A stretch of DNA of 64,000 nt from DATKEJ01 sp963768715 (GCA_963768715.1 CAVYJC010000007.1:310001-374000); one strand, 5' to 3'; counted from the stretch's first letter, positions 1-10,199 are shown. The notes: generated by a model not told the origin, from the letters alone. Numbers and translations: made by a program.

Positions 1-1
1 C

Positions 2-2242
2 TCCGGCACGGTCACAGATGCACACACCGGCGAAGGCTTGCCCGGCGCCAACGTCCTCATCCAGAATACATTGCTCGGTGCAGCCAGCGAGACTGACGGC
101 AGCTTTGCGATTGATGACGTGCCGGTCGGGACCTACACGCTGCGCGCCCGTTTCATCGGCTTCGAGGATGCCGCGCAGAAGGTGACCGTAACCGCCAACA
201 CGACGACGACGGTGCACTTCGAACTGCGCGCCGAGCCCGTCGGGATGACGAGCATCACGGTTTCCGCACTGCGGCCCGACCTGCAACCCAAAGTCTCGCT
301 CGAAGCGCGCGGCGTGCGCGAGACGAATCCGCGCGATTCTGGCGAGCTGCTGCGCGTTATGCCCGGGATCAACGCAGCGCGACGCGGACCCATCGGGCTC
401 GATCCCAACGTGCGCGGGCTCGTCGAGACCGAGGTGGGCGCGTACGTGGACGGCGTCCGCCGCTTCCCCGCCGGACCGCTACGCATGGATTCGCAGGTGA
501 GTCACTTCGACCCGAGCACGATCGATCACATCGAGGTCGTCAAGGGACCGTACGCGCTTATCTGGGGAGGCGGAAATATGAGCGCCATTCGGGTGCACAC
601 CAAGACTGTATCCCCGGCGGCCGGCCTGGCCCATGGATTCGCTCGCAGCAGCTACGATTCGAACCTGAACGCGCTGGGGCTGTCGGGCGCCGCTTTCGGA
701 TCGCAGGACAAGGTGACCTACTGGGTCCACGGCTCCTACCGCCAGGGCGACGATTACCAGTCCGGCGACGGAACCGAAATCCCGGCCGACTTCACCTCGA
801 GCGAGGTTCGCGGCAAGGTCAGCTACGGGCTGTCGCCCACGTCGCAAGTCACCGTTGCCGGGGGCTACCAGGATCAGCACGACATCGACTATCCCGGCCG
901 GCTGCTGGATGCGGATTTCTTCCACGCGGCCGACGTGTCGGGGCGATACAATTTGTCGCAACCAGGCAAGATACTTCGCAACCTGGACGCGCTCGCCTAC
1001 TGGCACCGGGTCCATCACGACATGGACAACGACGACAAGCCCACGCGTCAGGCCGGGATGTTCCCCAATGGCAATCCGCGCCCGCCGCTGATCATCCGCG
1101 TCGATTCCAAAATGAGCAACGTCGGTGGACGACTGGCGGCCGAGCTCGTGCCTGACAACGAATGGACGTTTACCGTCGGGGGCGACGTATACAGCGCCTT
1201 GCGTGACGCGACCCGTCCGCTCTACGCGGTAACGCCCAGCGGCCTTATCGTCCCGCCCTTCTACGTGACTGACGAACTCTGGCCCGACGTGCGAATCACC
1301 GATGCAGGACTGTTTGTCAACGGCAAGCGCACCTTCGGCACCGCCACCGCCTCAGGCACGGTGCGCGGGGACTTCGTCTCGTCGGACGCCCGTCGGATCA
1401 GCCAGGACTTCCTCGACATCACAGGCACGGCGGAGAATGATCTCAGCGACACTGAAACCAACTTGAGCGGCGCGTTGACCATGGCCGTCCCTGTGACGCC
1501 CGAGTGGATGCTGTCGCTGGGCGCGGGTTCTGTCGTTCGAACCGCAGATCCGGCCGAGCGGTATTCCGATCGATTTCCTGCAAGCAAGTCGCAGACCTCT
1601 GCAGAGTTTGTAGGAGATCCAACAATCGATCCCGAACGGAGCACGCAGGTTGACGTCGGACTCGAAGGGAGCTATCCGCGCGTCGAGATCAGCGTCGACG
1701 GCTTCTATCGCAAGATGTCGAACTACATCACGCTGGAGCCCACTGACATCCCGCCGATCCTGCCGCTGAGTCCGCCTACGGTCTTTCGCTACATCAACGG
1801 TGACGCGAAATTCTACGGCTTCGAGACGTCGGCCTCCGTCGTCCTGGTCGATGGGCTCACCGCGAACGCCACCGCCAGCTATCTGTACGGCCAGGATGAG
1901 AAACTCGACGAACCGGCACTGGGCATTTCACCCCTTGCGACCGCAGTCGGCCTGCGTTATTCGACCCACGACGGGCGCTTCTTCGCGGAGGGAACGGTCC
2001 ATCTCGTGGGCAATCAAGATCGCGTGGCGACGACCCGCGGCGAGACGCCGACCGACGGCTACACGACGGCGGATCTACGTGCCGGACTGCAGTTCGGCCG
2101 CAACGTGAGCCTGCTCGTCGGCGTGACGAACCTGACCAATGAGGAATACGTCAATCATCTGAACGCCAAGAACCCGTTCACGGGAGACGCCATCCCGGAA
2201 CCGGGGCGGGTGCTCTTCAGCAATGTGAATGTGACTTTTTAG
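2..2242 (+). CDS. TonB-dependent receptor, 5' end outside window
   Basis: Outer-membrane receptor importing a siderophore, vitamin or glycan with TonB energy; the substrate cannot be told. The frame is open from base 2, reading SGTVTDAHTGEGLPGANV, so the gene starts before the window; the TTG at 38 is only an internal codon. The first ~80 visible residues are a carboxypeptidase-regulatory-like beta-sandwich, typical of Bacteroidota receptors. A plug domain follows (about residues 95-210, with VEVVKGPYALIWGGG), then a ~500-residue beta-barrel with alternating aromatic and polar strands. The last residues, VNVTF, end in Phe, as usual for Bam-inserted barrels. A late stretch (VTNLTNEEYVNHLNAKNPF) is the common last-strands motif of the family. 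No SusD-like gene follows, so it is probably not a SusC. Family is certain; substrate unknown. Confidence 0.95.
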   Translation, partial: SGTVTDAHTGEGLPGANVLIQNTLLGAASETDGSFAIDDVPVGTYTLRARFIGFEDAAQKVTVTANTTTTVHFELRAEPVGMTSITVSALRPDLQPKVSLEARGVRETNPRDSGELLRVMPGINAARRGPIGLDPNVRGLVETEVGAYVDGVRRFPAGPLRMDSQVSHFDPSTIDHIEVVKGPYALIWGGGNMSAIRVHTKTVSPAAGLAHGFARSSYDSNLNALGLSGAAFGSQDKVTYWVHGSYRQGDDYQSGDGTEIPADFTSSEVRGKVSYGLSPTSQVTVAGGYQDQHDIDYPGRLLDADFFHAADVSGRYNLSQPGKILRNLDALAYWHRVHHDMDNDDKPTRQAGMFPNGNPRPPLIIRVDSKMSNVGGRLAAELVPDNEWTFTVGGDVYSALRDATRPLYAVTPSGLIVPPFYVTDELWPDVRITDAGLFVNGKRTFGTATASGTVRGDFVSSDARRISQDFLDITGTAENDLSDTETNLSGALTMAVPVTPEWMLSLGAGSVVRTADPAERYSDRFPASKSQTSAEFVGDPTIDPERSTQVDVGLEGSYPRVEISVDGFYRKMSNYITLEPTDIPPILPLSPPTVFRYINGDAKFYGFETSASVVLVDGLTANATASYLYGQDEKLDEPALGISPLATAVGLRYSTHDGRFFAEGTVHLVGNQDRVATTRGETPTDGYTTADLRAGLQFGRNVSLLVGVTNLTNEEYVNHLNAKNPFTGDAIPEPGRVLFSNVNVTF

Positions 2243-2243
2243 G

Positions 2244-2272
2244 GTCCGAAGTCCAAGGTCCGACGTCGGTCC
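2244..2272. repeat. Degenerate heptamer run after the TonB receptor
   Basis: Four 7-bp steps (GGTCCGA, AGTCCAA, GGTCCGA, CGTCGGT) begin right after the receptor stop codon. It is weak alone, but has the same period as the stronger arrays listed below. Confidence 0.4.
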
Positions 2273-2438
2273 AGACTCCCTTCGTGCCCTTGCGTGAGGG
2301 AAGAACGTCCGGTGTCCGGGGTCGCGGCGTTCAGTAGGAGCCCGAAAGGTGTGAGTTGCCAGGTGGCATTCGCCACGAGCCCTGCGCCACGCACATTCGT
2401 TCGTCACAGAATCAATTCTGAACTGGGAATCCGAATTT

Positions 2439-2720
2439 TCACCCGTCGGCCGGCGAAGGCGAAGCCAGCGCCTTCCCTTCCCTGATGTCTTGAAGCGCCT
2501 CGTTCATCTTGAACAGGACGATGAGCAATTCGCACCAGATCCTCGCGCCCAGGGCGCCGCCAACGATAATCGCTATACCCATCAGGAATGTTGCGAACGA
2601 GAATCCAGCGAACATCGTCCCAAGCCCGGCAACGGCCACTCCTGCCAGCGCCAGCCAGTAAACAAGGGTGATGATCTTCGGGGTGAGCATCTTTTTGAAA
2701 TAGAGAATGTCTTCCATCAT
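2439..2720 (-). CDS. Small DUF4282-like membrane protein
   Basis: A 93-aa protein with two hydrophobic helices (about residues 17-38 and 43-62), preceded by a short FKKMLTPKIITLVYW stretch and followed by an IWCELLIVLFKMNEAL segment. This layout matches the DUF4282 family, small membrane proteins of unknown role with two helices and a conserved RxxxEllivlFkmne motif. The start at 2720 is supported by an AAAGGAG ribosome binding site about 6 bases upstream; a second ATG follows directly. The charged C-terminus (IREGKALASPSPADG) is probably cytoplasmic. It stands alone between convergent and co-oriented neighbours. Function is unknown; the family assignment is from memory of the motif. Confidence 0.8.
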   Translation of the reverse strand: MMEDILYFKKMLTPKIITLVYWLALAGVAVAGLGTMFAGFSFATFLMGIAIIVGGALGARIWCELLIVLFKMNEALQDIREGKALASPSPADG

Positions 2721-2901
2721 GTCGACTCTCCTTTCGTCGGTGTTGTTTGATTTGTTGACAGCGATCTACGGCTGACGATCGCCGGGATATGAGGCTATGT
2801 AGCCAAACTATGGGAATAGCACGAGTCAGGCAACGTTTCCCAGGTCGGCAGGCTTGCCGCGGCGAAGCGGCAGCGAAGACGGGGTCGGCGGAAACCGGTC
2901 C

Positions 2902-2950
2902 GGTCTTAAGACCCGACAGGTTTTAAAACCTGACAGGTCTTAAGACCTGT
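2902..2950. repeat. Three consecutive perfect palindromes
   Basis: GGTCTTAAGACC (2902-2913), CAGGTTTTAAAACCTG (2917-2932) and ACAGGTCTTAAGACCTGT (2933-2950) lie almost end to end. All are perfect palindromes, built on the related cores CTTAAG and TTTAAA. They lie between the stop of the broken sortilin-like gene and the start of the DUF4282 gene, both on the minus strand. They could act in transcript-end folding, bind a dimeric protein or be a dispersed palindromic repeat. Confidence 0.75.
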
Positions 2951-3005
2951 ACTCTGGGCTTCACAATTCCCCGTCGGGGAAGCACGGCGGCCTGCCCGAA
3001 AGCAC

Positions 3006-5690
3006 CTAGCGGGTGACCACCGCGGTTCGTGCCAGCACCTTCCCTCCGACAGTCAACCGATACGCATATCGCCCGCTCGACACGTTGCCCGCGTCCCAGA
3101 TCGCTTCGTGGCGCCCCGCCGCCATGCGCCGGCCGTCGATTGGCCGCGCCACACGCCGTCCCAACGCGTCGTATACCTCCAGGCTCACGACGGACGATTC
3201 GTCCAGCGTGAACGTGATCGTAGTGGAGCCCCGGAACGGATTGGGATAGTTCTGGAGAAGCGTCATCCCGGTTGGCAGCTCCGGACGCCCCTCCGCCGCG
3301 GTCTCAATCATGGAGCCGACGTGCGTCGAGTACATCCCGTTGCCGTGCGTGGCCACGACGACCAGGCCGTCTTCGTCGCGCGACACGATCATGTCGACCG
3401 GCATGTTGCCGATCACCTCGGCGCCGGTCTGATGCCACTCGGTGAAAAGAGCCTTCATCTCCGTGGTGTAGAAAACACCGACGCTGGTGCCCGCGAAATA
3501 GTACCGGATGCCGTCGTGGTTGAGGATTTCAACCCAGCGGACCGACGGACCGTCACCGGAACCGTCGGGATACTCCTCGAGGTTCGTGCTTACGTCCGTC
3601 CACGCCGCGCCTCCGCTGGCCGAAAAGAAGATGCTCGGCGCCTCAAAATTCGACACGCTAAGCAGCATGTAGTTCGCATCCGTGCGGTCGACGGAGATGC
3701 TATTGATCCACACGATGAAAGCGTCCGGAAACTGCTCGCTCCAGATGTCCTTCTGGATGGGATTCGGCCCCGACAGCATCATCCAACCGGAACAGTTGCC
3801 CCTTCTTCCTCGCGTAGTAGAGGCGATTCGGCGGCCGGGTGGACATTTCCATGGCGGTGACGATCGAGGTTCCCTCCGTTACGGGCATCGCAAGCCAACC
3901 CTGCGAGGTCTGGTTCGAGAATTTCGGGATGAGCGTGACATTGAGATTTCGCCAGACATGCGTTGCACCGGGATAGAACATCATGTTGGTATTGGCAGGA
4001 TTCAACAGGTACGGTTGCACGGTGAGGACCTGGCCGGCGCCGGGCGGATCAATGCGCGTCTCCTTTCCCACCGGATCCGGGTTGTTGCCTTCCTGCATCG
4101 AGTTCCTGACGCAGCACCGCGCCGCCCTGAAACGAAACGTAGAAATGCTCCTTCCCTTTCGCGATCGCCGCGATGCCGCCGTCGCCGGACGAGACCCGTT
4201 TCCAGGACGCATTCTCGGCTGTCGAGTTGACAAAAAGGGTCCCATTGTCCTGCGTCCCGCCTAGAATCGTGCTGTCGCCCGGCGCGAATTGATCGATAGC
4301 TGCCGTGTAAAACTGGGACGTGACATACCCATCATCGAGCGAACTGCCAGTCGACCTGGTCCGCGAGCACGTCGTCGGTTACGCTCATCACCACCGTCGT
4401 GGGAGGTAAACATCCGTTTCGGATCGGTCGGCGAGAAGACGATCGCGTGCTGGTCTGGATGCTGCTGCATGTGCCAGGAGATGCGTGTGACGTTCTCGGG
4501 CGTGCTTGAATCCGTCCGTCGACCGGTAGAGATCGACGCCGCCGACGAACACGACGTCCTCGTCCAAGGGATAAACGGCGAGCGACATGCAGTACCCGGT
4601 GTACGAACCGAAGGCGAACGTGCTCGTCCAGACCGTCCGATCCTCCCACATGCCGCCTTGCCCGGATCCGTCGCCGGAGAGGTAGGTGTATTTCATCAGC
4701 CTCCCCCCTGCGGCCAGGAAGTAAACGACGTTCTCGTTCGACGGCGCCACAGCCATGATCGTCCGCTCGGGATAGGGACGCCAAACCGCGGCGGCGGGCG
4801 TGATGTCGGTCCACGTCTCACCGTGTTCGCTCCGAAAGATGCGGGGATTCAGATCCTTTGACCCGCGTGACCGCATACATGACGCCGCTCTCCTCGGCGC
4901 GGACGATGTCGGAGTCGAATACGAGGGGCTCATCACCGATAATCCTCTCCCAGGTTTCGCCCCCATCCTGCGTGCGGTAGACACCCCAAATGGTCGCCGC
5001 GTACAGCTCGATGCCTTCCTCCAGGGGGTTCATGGCGAAGTGCAAGATTTCGGCGAAGCCTCCAACATCCTCAGGCGGACGTGGACTCGACGGAAGCGCG
5101 GACCAACTTCGCCCTCCGTCATCCGATCGAAAGATTCCCGCACCCTCCACCCCGCCCGATCCCCAACTCTCGCCGGTACCGAAGTACCACGTGTTGGTCT
5201 GGCCCGGCCTCGTATCCTGTACGATGGCCGTGACGTTTTGCGGAAGCTCAGGTGCGGTCGTTTTCGTCCAACTGAGTCCCGCATCCACCGATCGCCAGAG
5301 CCCGCCGGATACCACGCCGGCGAGGATCACGTTTTCATCGGTCACGTCGAGTGCGAACGCGCGCGTTCGCCCGCCGACGTTGTAAGGTCCGCGCGGCCGC
5401 CAGTCGAAATCCGCCGCCCCTTTGGCAACTTTCGACCGGAACCTCTCCTGTACGAAACGCAGCTCGCGATTCCGGATGTTTCTCGGAATCTCGCCCGTGA
5501 TCGCACTCCGGGTGAGCAGCCACTCGTAGCGTCCGCGGTCCGGCGTGTTTTCGGATGCGGGTTCGCGGCTATTCTGTAAGGGATGCGGCTGCGGAACGTC
5601 GGCATCCCCGGAGGATGCCAGGAGGATGCATCCCAAAACGAGCGCCAAAAGGATTGGCTCTCCTGCGTTTCGTGTCGGCGTGAGGCGCAC
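3006..5690 (-). pseudogene. BNR/sortilin-like T9SS protein with at least five frameshifts
   Basis: Secreted beta-propeller-type protein of the BNR/VPS10-like class, read in pieces. The N-terminal piece (5690 to ~4855) has a signal peptide (LLALVLGCILLASSG) and Asp-box-like repeats such as GGLWRSVDAGLSW, FRSDDGGRSW and YRTQDGGETW. The same product continues in other frames: SEHGETWTDI up to ~4505, FTSHDGG to ~4400, a fragment to ~4335, a piece from ~4120 to ~3780, and the last piece (to 3006) with NYPNPFRGSTTITF and a full T9SS type A sorting domain. Every piece joins smoothly to the next, so single-base indels broke one gene of about 890 codons. They may be real decay or sequencing and assembly errors; the Asp-box pieces stay well conserved, which favours recent damage or error. 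The GTG at 5690 is the likely start. Confidence 0.85.
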
Positions 5691-5826
5691 GAGGAGAAGT
5701 CAGCGTGTGAGGGTTCGGCTCTCGCAGTGTACTGTTCGGGCAGAGGCCATTCAAGGCAAATTCGTTGCCACGTTGCGTAAGGGGGTCGCGCACCTCGAAT
5801 TGCCCGTTGCCTCCCCCATGAACAGC

Positions 5827-8466
5827 CTACCGCACCTGCACTACTTTTCGAACGGTCTGCCCTTGGTCAGTTTCGAGTCGGATAAAGTAAATCCCGTCCG
5901 CCACCCGAACGTGTTGACCGTTCTTTCCATCCCACGTTATTCGGTGCTCGCCAGGCCCTAGCTCGTCGTCGACCAACGTGCAAATCAGCCTCCCCATGAC
6001 GTCGTGCACAGTGACGATCGTTCTCGCACCTTCCACGAGTTCAAGAGCAACCGTCGTCACATCCGAAAACGGATTTGGATAGTTGCGCACCCTGTCAAGG
6101 CGTGCGCGCTTCGGGATGTCGTCTTCCGTTCCGACCACCGCTCCGAGCGCGCCCCGAATCGTGTTCAGGCTCAGAAAAAACTTCCCGTCGTCGAGCAGCG
6201 TCTGAGCCTCCATGACCGCCGGATCTCCGTCACCCAGCCGGCGGCGCGCCAGGTCGAGCATGTATTCCGGATTCAGCGAGGCCATGAATTCGTCCGGCGT
6301 CAGCACCACTCCGCCCCGGGCTTCGAATGCGTCGGCGAAGTCCATCGGCACCCTCTCCATCCCCTCGAAGTGGTCGGGATCGATCCCGAGATTCATGTAG
6401 AGCGGAGCCAGCACAGGGAGGTTGAACTCGGCCGTATTCTTCGCCGTCGTTTTGTCGGCATACACCGCCGTCGACCCGTCTCCGTAGTCGAACCGGAACC
6501 GCACGTTATGGAGAATGCCGTCGACTTGGATCTCGTACGTAAATGTTTGATATCGTTCAGCTTCTTCAAAATCTGTTCCTTTTATCTGCAACAATCCGAG
6601 CGTGAGAGGTTCGGGGTCCTCAAACCCAGCTCCGACATAGGCATAGGCCACCGGGTTGGGAGAAGTATTGTCGGCAACCTTCAACCGAGTCGTTATCCGG
6701 TAGTCGCCCGGTAGAAGGGTCATTGCGCCCGAGTCGAAACTGAGGCAGCAGGATTGGGCGTTGAGATAGCCGGTGCTGATCAGCATCGCACTCCCGCCGG
6801 ACGCCGAGTCATCGTCAACCTGTGTAATCTCGGGCACATTGCCTGGGGCCATGAATTTCATGACGATCCGGCCCGGATCACTCGCCAGAACCGTTTCGAC
6901 AATCTCGTCGACGTTCTGTCCATTGATGTCGAATATCGGCTTGACAGCCGGGGCCGGACGGCCCAGATATTCGAGATTCGTCCCGTACCTGGAGGATTCT
7001 CGAAATCCAATGATCGTTCCGAGAAAACCACTGTCTTTGAGGTGGTCATAGTAAGCCGCGGCGTACGTGGAGTCCCACGGCCCGTCAATCCCGTTGAACC
7101 GCACAACGTGGAGACCCGACTCCTCAAGATAGACGGCAGCTCTATCGAGGTACGCGGCGAGCTGATCCTGATCCATGAACGGCGGAGAGACGTAACCGCC
7201 GCCCGAGATTCCCGACGTGAAACTCACGCCTTCATTTGTTTCCTGGTAGTAGTTCCATACTGGAGGCGCCAGCTCCGTAAGCAGCGGTTCGGTTTCCCAA
7301 GCGAAATTCTGACCTTGAACGTTCTCCCAATGAATCAGTGTGAGGAAACCCCGTGCCATCTGGTAGAAGACTGCGTCGCCGTCGGACGTAAAGAGGGTCG
7401 CCACGTGGGTTGCCGCCAAACCGGCAAAGATGTTGTCTTCATCGATCGAAGGGTGGGCTTTCTTGATTTCCGGTCGGATGCCCCCGAGGACGGTGAGATT
7501 GCCGGTCGAGGTGGATTCCCCCGGCCATGCCGCTGCAATCTGTACGTCTCCATGGGCCGAGCCGACCCGAACGACGCCGTCTTCGTTGAAGGCCGTCGAG
7601 CCGAAGATGACGATCGGTGACGGTGCGTCAGCCAGATACTTCTCCATCAGGTCCCTGTGGTCGGGATACTTGGGATTCAGGTACAGGGCCGGAAGCTTCA
7701 GCGCAACGACGTAGTCGCGGGTCCCGATACTCGGCCTAAAGAAGAAATCGGGCGTTTCCTTGTCGCTTGAGCTAGGCGGACCCGGAGACTCGAAGCTGAT
7801 GATCCTGTGCTCCAGATCGGGCCAGAGATTGTCATAGGCCCACTGGTAGATCGCGAGCTGATCCTCAAATGAATCGTCCCAGTCTTCCTGCGCAACCAGC
7901 TCCCTAAGGTCTCTCGTGTCGGCGAACTGGGGGATCCCCTCCATCCCGATTTGATCCGGAGCCAGCATCATCCTGTCCTCAAGTCCCGCGATCATCGTTG
8001 CCAGATTGATGGTATCCGGGACCTTGGGGTCATAGATCACAGCGCCTTTGAAGCTGGACGCATATTTGTCGTAGAGAAATTCGATGGCGGCGACGTTGGT
8101 GAAGTCGTGGGGAACCGTCACCACATAGGACGAGATCACCGAGGCCCAATGACTGTTGATGACGTCGGGCGGATTCGCCGTGGAGTCGGTCCATATCAGG
8201 AAGACGCTCGGTCTAATTCGGTTGATAATGCCCTGCATGGCGGCCAACGTCAGCGCGTGCATCAGATCCGGAGACTTGTCGACGGTCAAGTTCCTCGCCG
8301 ATTGGCCACTCTGTCGCTGGAGAGGCGAAAAGATCGGAATCACGTCGACGGTGTCGGGAGCGCTGAAGTGCGGGAAGTAGCGACCAGGCGTCCATTCGAC
8401 TTGCGCGGGCGAAGCCGAGGTAAGAGACAGAGCGGCAAGCCAGGAAATCAGGAGGCGTTTGAACAC
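5827..8466 (-). CDS. Secreted GxGYxYP-like putative glycoside hydrolase with T9SS tail
   Basis: An 879-aa secreted protein. The GTG at 8466 is chosen because a GGAGG site lies about 6 bases upstream and a clean signal peptide follows (VFKRLLISWLAALSLTSASPAQ); a longer reading to 8526 is possible. The N-terminal part (MQGIINR, LIWTDS, AVIYDP) and the central SGGGYVSPPFMDQDQL match the GxGYxYP putative glycoside hydrolase family, with Ser replacing the second Tyr of the name motif. A beta-sandwich-like region follows (about residues 560-690). The C-terminal ~85 residues from YPNPFSDVTTVALEL are a T9SS type A sorting domain, so the mature enzyme is exported to the surface or outside. Catalytic residues of this family are not established, so the activity is inferred only. 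It stands alone; the sortilin-like gene follows on the same strand. Confidence 0.8.
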   Translation of the reverse strand: MFKRLLISWLAALSLTSASPAQVEWTPGRYFPHFSAPDTVDVIPIFSPLQRQSGQSARNLTVDKSPDLMHALTLAAMQGIINRIRPSVFLIWTDSTANPPDVINSHWASVISSYVVTVPHDFTNVAAIEFLYDKYASSFKGAVIYDPKVPDTINLATMIAGLEDRMMLAPDQIGMEGIPQFADTRDLRELVAQEDWDDSFEDQLAIYQWAYDNLWPDLEHRIISFESPGPPSSSDKETPDFFFRPSIGTRDYVVALKLPALYLNPKYPDHRDLMEKYLADAPSPIVIFGSTAFNEDGVVRVGSAHGDVQIAAAWPGESTSTGNLTVLGGIRPEIKKAHPSIDEDNIFAGLAATHVATLFTSDGDAVFYQMARGFLTLIHWENVQGQNFAWETEPLLTELAPPVWNYYQETNEGVSFTSGISGGGYVSPPFMDQDQLAAYLDRAAVYLEESGLHVVRFNGIDGPWDSTYAAAYYDHLKDSGFLGTIIGFRESSRYGTNLEYLGRPAPAVKPIFDINGQNVDEIVETVLASDPGRIVMKFMAPGNVPEITQVDDDSASGGSAMLISTGYLNAQSCCLSFDSGAMTLLPGDYRITTRLKVADNTSPNPVAYAYVGAGFEDPEPLTLGLLQIKGTDFEEAERYQTFTYEIQVDGILHNVRFRFDYGDGSTAVYADKTTAKNTAEFNLPVLAPLYMNLGIDPDHFEGMERVPMDFADAFEARGGVVLTPDEFMASLNPEYMLDLARRRLGDGDPAVMEAQTLLDDGKFFLSLNTIRGALGAVVGTEDDIPKRARLDRVRNYPNPFSDVTTVALELVEGARTIVTVHDVMGRLICTLVDDELGPGEHRITWDGKNGQHVRVADGIYFIRLETDQGQTVRKVVQVR

Positions 8467-8580
8467 GGCAACCTCCGCATGGTGGTCGGATTTGCCATTA
8501 TATCGATACGGGGCGGCGAAATCCAAACGGCTCGCTGCTCGTCACGCACGTTCAGAGCAGCGACCACCTTTCGCGCCGTG

Positions 8581-8667
8581 ATGGAAGAGATCGTGCAACG
8601 CCAGGATGAGAGAATCAGAGCGCTCGAGGAAGACGTCGCAAAGCTGGAACGTCTGATCACCAATTGA
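8581..8667 (+). CDS. Possible 28-aa coiled-coil micro-ORF (SlyX-like)
   Basis: MEEIVQRQDERIRALEEDV is a heptad-patterned charged helix that runs to LERLITN and a TGA. It resembles the beginning of SlyX-type coiled-coil proteins, but is far shorter than the usual ~70 residues and has no clear ribosome binding site. It is divergent from the GxGYxYP gene. It may be a remnant or chance. Confidence 0.2.
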   Translation: MEEIVQRQDERIRALEEDVAKLERLITN

Positions 8668-8671
8668 TCGT

Positions 8672-8706
8672 CTAATCCTTAATCCTTAATTATTAATTAT
8701 TAATTA
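8672..8706. repeat. Heptamer array (TAATCCT/TAATTAT)
   Basis: Five consecutive 7-bp units: TAATCCT twice, TAATTAT twice, TAATTAC. The array overlaps the 3' end of the PhyH gene, so its last codons (V-I-N-N-stop) are written by the repeat. Confidence 0.85.
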
Positions 8707-9412
8707 CTTCCACCGGTCCCACCTCCCACCTCGGATGGTCCTTCAGCAAGGTCCACTCCTCACCCGGACGGCGCGCCCTGACGTCGCTTCGATGGAACTG
8801 CACCGCGTAGGCCACCCGATGATCGTCGGTCGTGTTGGCGCCGGAGCCGTGGACCGTCAGTCGCGAGAACGCCACACAGTCGCCCGGATTCATGAGGATC
8901 GGAATGGCGTCTTTGGGCACTTCCACCACCGTTTTGTGCTGATCGCCGTCCGGTGAAGGAACCGCCGGCAGCGTGCCGTGCAGGTGGGATCTGGGGGCGA
9001 TCCACAGACAGCCGTTCGCCTCCGTCATCTTATCCAGGGCGAACCAGAAGTTGACGCCGGGACCGTCGAACTCGGTGTACTGGTTGTCCTGATGGAAATG
9101 GAACTGCCCTCCCCCACCGGCGCTCTTGACGGCAGTAAAGGGCATGAAGAGACACGCCTCGCCCCCCATCAGCCGGCCGGCCGCGGATTTCAGGCGCTCG
9201 CTGTTGACGAGTTCATCCAACCCGCTTCCGGTCAGGTACTGCGTCGTCTGACGCAGTTTCGATTCCCCGAGTCCGATGGTGTGCATGATATTCAGCACTT
9301 CCTCTCGGCATTTCCGCGCCGCTGTTGCGTCGATGGTGCCCCGAATGACCAGGTATCCCCCATCCCGATAAGACCCGAGCTGCTCGGTCGTTAGTTTATA
9401 ATATTTGAACAT
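8693..9412 (-). CDS. Phytanoyl-CoA dioxygenase (PhyH) family protein
   Basis: A 239-aa Fe(II)/2-oxoglutarate-dependent oxygenase of the PhyH superfamily, the usual length. The double-stranded beta-helix core shows the HxD iron motif in FHFHQDNQYTEF (about residues 103-107), the distal His in RLTVHGSGANTT and the Arg after it (DDHRVAYAVQF) that binds 2-oxoglutarate. The segment ANGCLWIAPRSH is the family's typical GCL-x-hydrophobic-P-x-SH stretch. Cytoplasmic; the substrate is unknown, since this family hydroxylates many small molecules. The next gene on the other strand starts 101 bases from its start codon. The last four residues come from a heptamer repeat and may not be conserved in relatives. 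Confidence 0.9.
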   Translation of the reverse strand: MFKYYKLTTEQLGSYRDGGYLVIRGTIDATAARKCREEVLNIMHTIGLGESKLRQTTQYLTGSGLDELVNSERLKSAAGRLMGGEACLFMPFTAVKSAGGGGQFHFHQDNQYTEFDGPGVNFWFALDKMTEANGCLWIAPRSHLHGTLPAVPSPDGDQHKTVVEVPKDAIPILMNPGDCVAFSRLTVHGSGANTTDDHRVAYAVQFHRSDVRARRPGEEWTLLKDHPRWEVGPVEVINN

Positions 9413-9513
9413 CGTCCGCCGATCTTGCTATTTGCTATGCGAATCTTGAATTTCTTTTCAGCTGCTACAAACGTAGTTCTTTCACATCTTCAATTCACCA
9501 GATTGAGAAACCC

Positions 9514-9888
9514 ATGTCACACAAGGGGAATACCCAACTCACGATCATCTTCACCTGCGGTCCGCAGGACGTTGCAGAAGGTGATGCCGTCTTCAAAAGC
9601 CACGCTGCCTGGTTGGAGCGCTCCCATCACCGCGAAGGCGACTTGGCCCTGCTGCGATACAACTTGGTCAAAGGTCCCGAACTCGCAAATCCACTCGATC
9701 CCGGCTCCGAACCGACGGGGAATACGTCGTTCGTCCTGATGGAAGTATATGCCACACCCGCTGGTGTCGCTGATCACTGGCGCATGGGAACGACGGAATG
9801 GGAGGGCTTCCCGGCCCTCGCCGCATGGGCTCCGAAGTGCAAGGTAACAGCGCTTCACGGATCAGAAGTTATACATAGCCTCTGGTAG
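9514..9888 (+). CDS. Small dimeric alpha/beta-barrel-like protein
   Basis: A 124-aa soluble protein. LTIIFTCGPQDVAEGDAVFKSH and NTSFVLMEVYATPAGVADHWR follow the beta-alpha-beta pattern of ferredoxin-like dimeric barrels such as antibiotic-biosynthesis-monooxygenase (ABM) or YCII proteins, where a strand-helix-strand with a HW pair is common. I do not recognise the exact family. It is a single gene, divergent from the PhyH gene, with no signal peptide. A small oxygenase or isomerase-like role is possible but is inference from fold-like pattern only. Confidence 0.6.
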   Translation: MSHKGNTQLTIIFTCGPQDVAEGDAVFKSHAAWLERSHHREGDLALLRYNLVKGPELANPLDPGSEPTGNTSFVLMEVYATPAGVADHWRMGTTEWEGFPALAAWAPKCKVTALHGSEVIHSLW

Positions 9889-10199
9889 CTAGAGGGCGAG
9901 GTCGGCATGCCGGCCCCAGCCGGGCACCGAGTCACCAGGGCCTGGTCACGTTGGGCGGAATTCCTATCGGTCGAACGTCAGAGGTTCGCGACGCACGAAA
10001 TGGCGCTCGGGATTCGTTTAACTAACTGATGATTGGTCGCATCCGGAGTACGTCCTGTGCCGGCGATGTGACGCGAATGTCGTCGCTTGCTGGTTTCTCG
10101 GGCGCACGCCGTGAGTTGCTGCCGGCGCAGTTATTTAAGCGCCAAAGGTTGGCGCTCGTCGGCCGCGGCGAGACCAACGAAAGAAACGGAGTCAGAAAA
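9889..10199. other. Intergenic leader with hairpin before the OB-fold gene
   Basis: No gene is seen in these 311 bases. A perfect 7-bp stem with a 3-base loop (GCGCCAA agg TTGGCGC, 10139-10155) lies 45 bases before the next start codon and could shape the 5' leader of that gene. It has no T-run, so it is not a plain terminator. Confidence 0.45.

Noticed and set aside
3108..4264. Long plus-strand frames opposite the sortilin-like gene
   Set aside because: The minus-strand pieces carry Asp-box and T9SS motifs in sequence order; the plus-strand frames carry nothing recognisable.
7951..8667. 238-aa plus-strand frame opposite the GxGYxYP gene
   Set aside because: Antisense shadow except its last 28 residues, which are listed as a weak micro-ORF.
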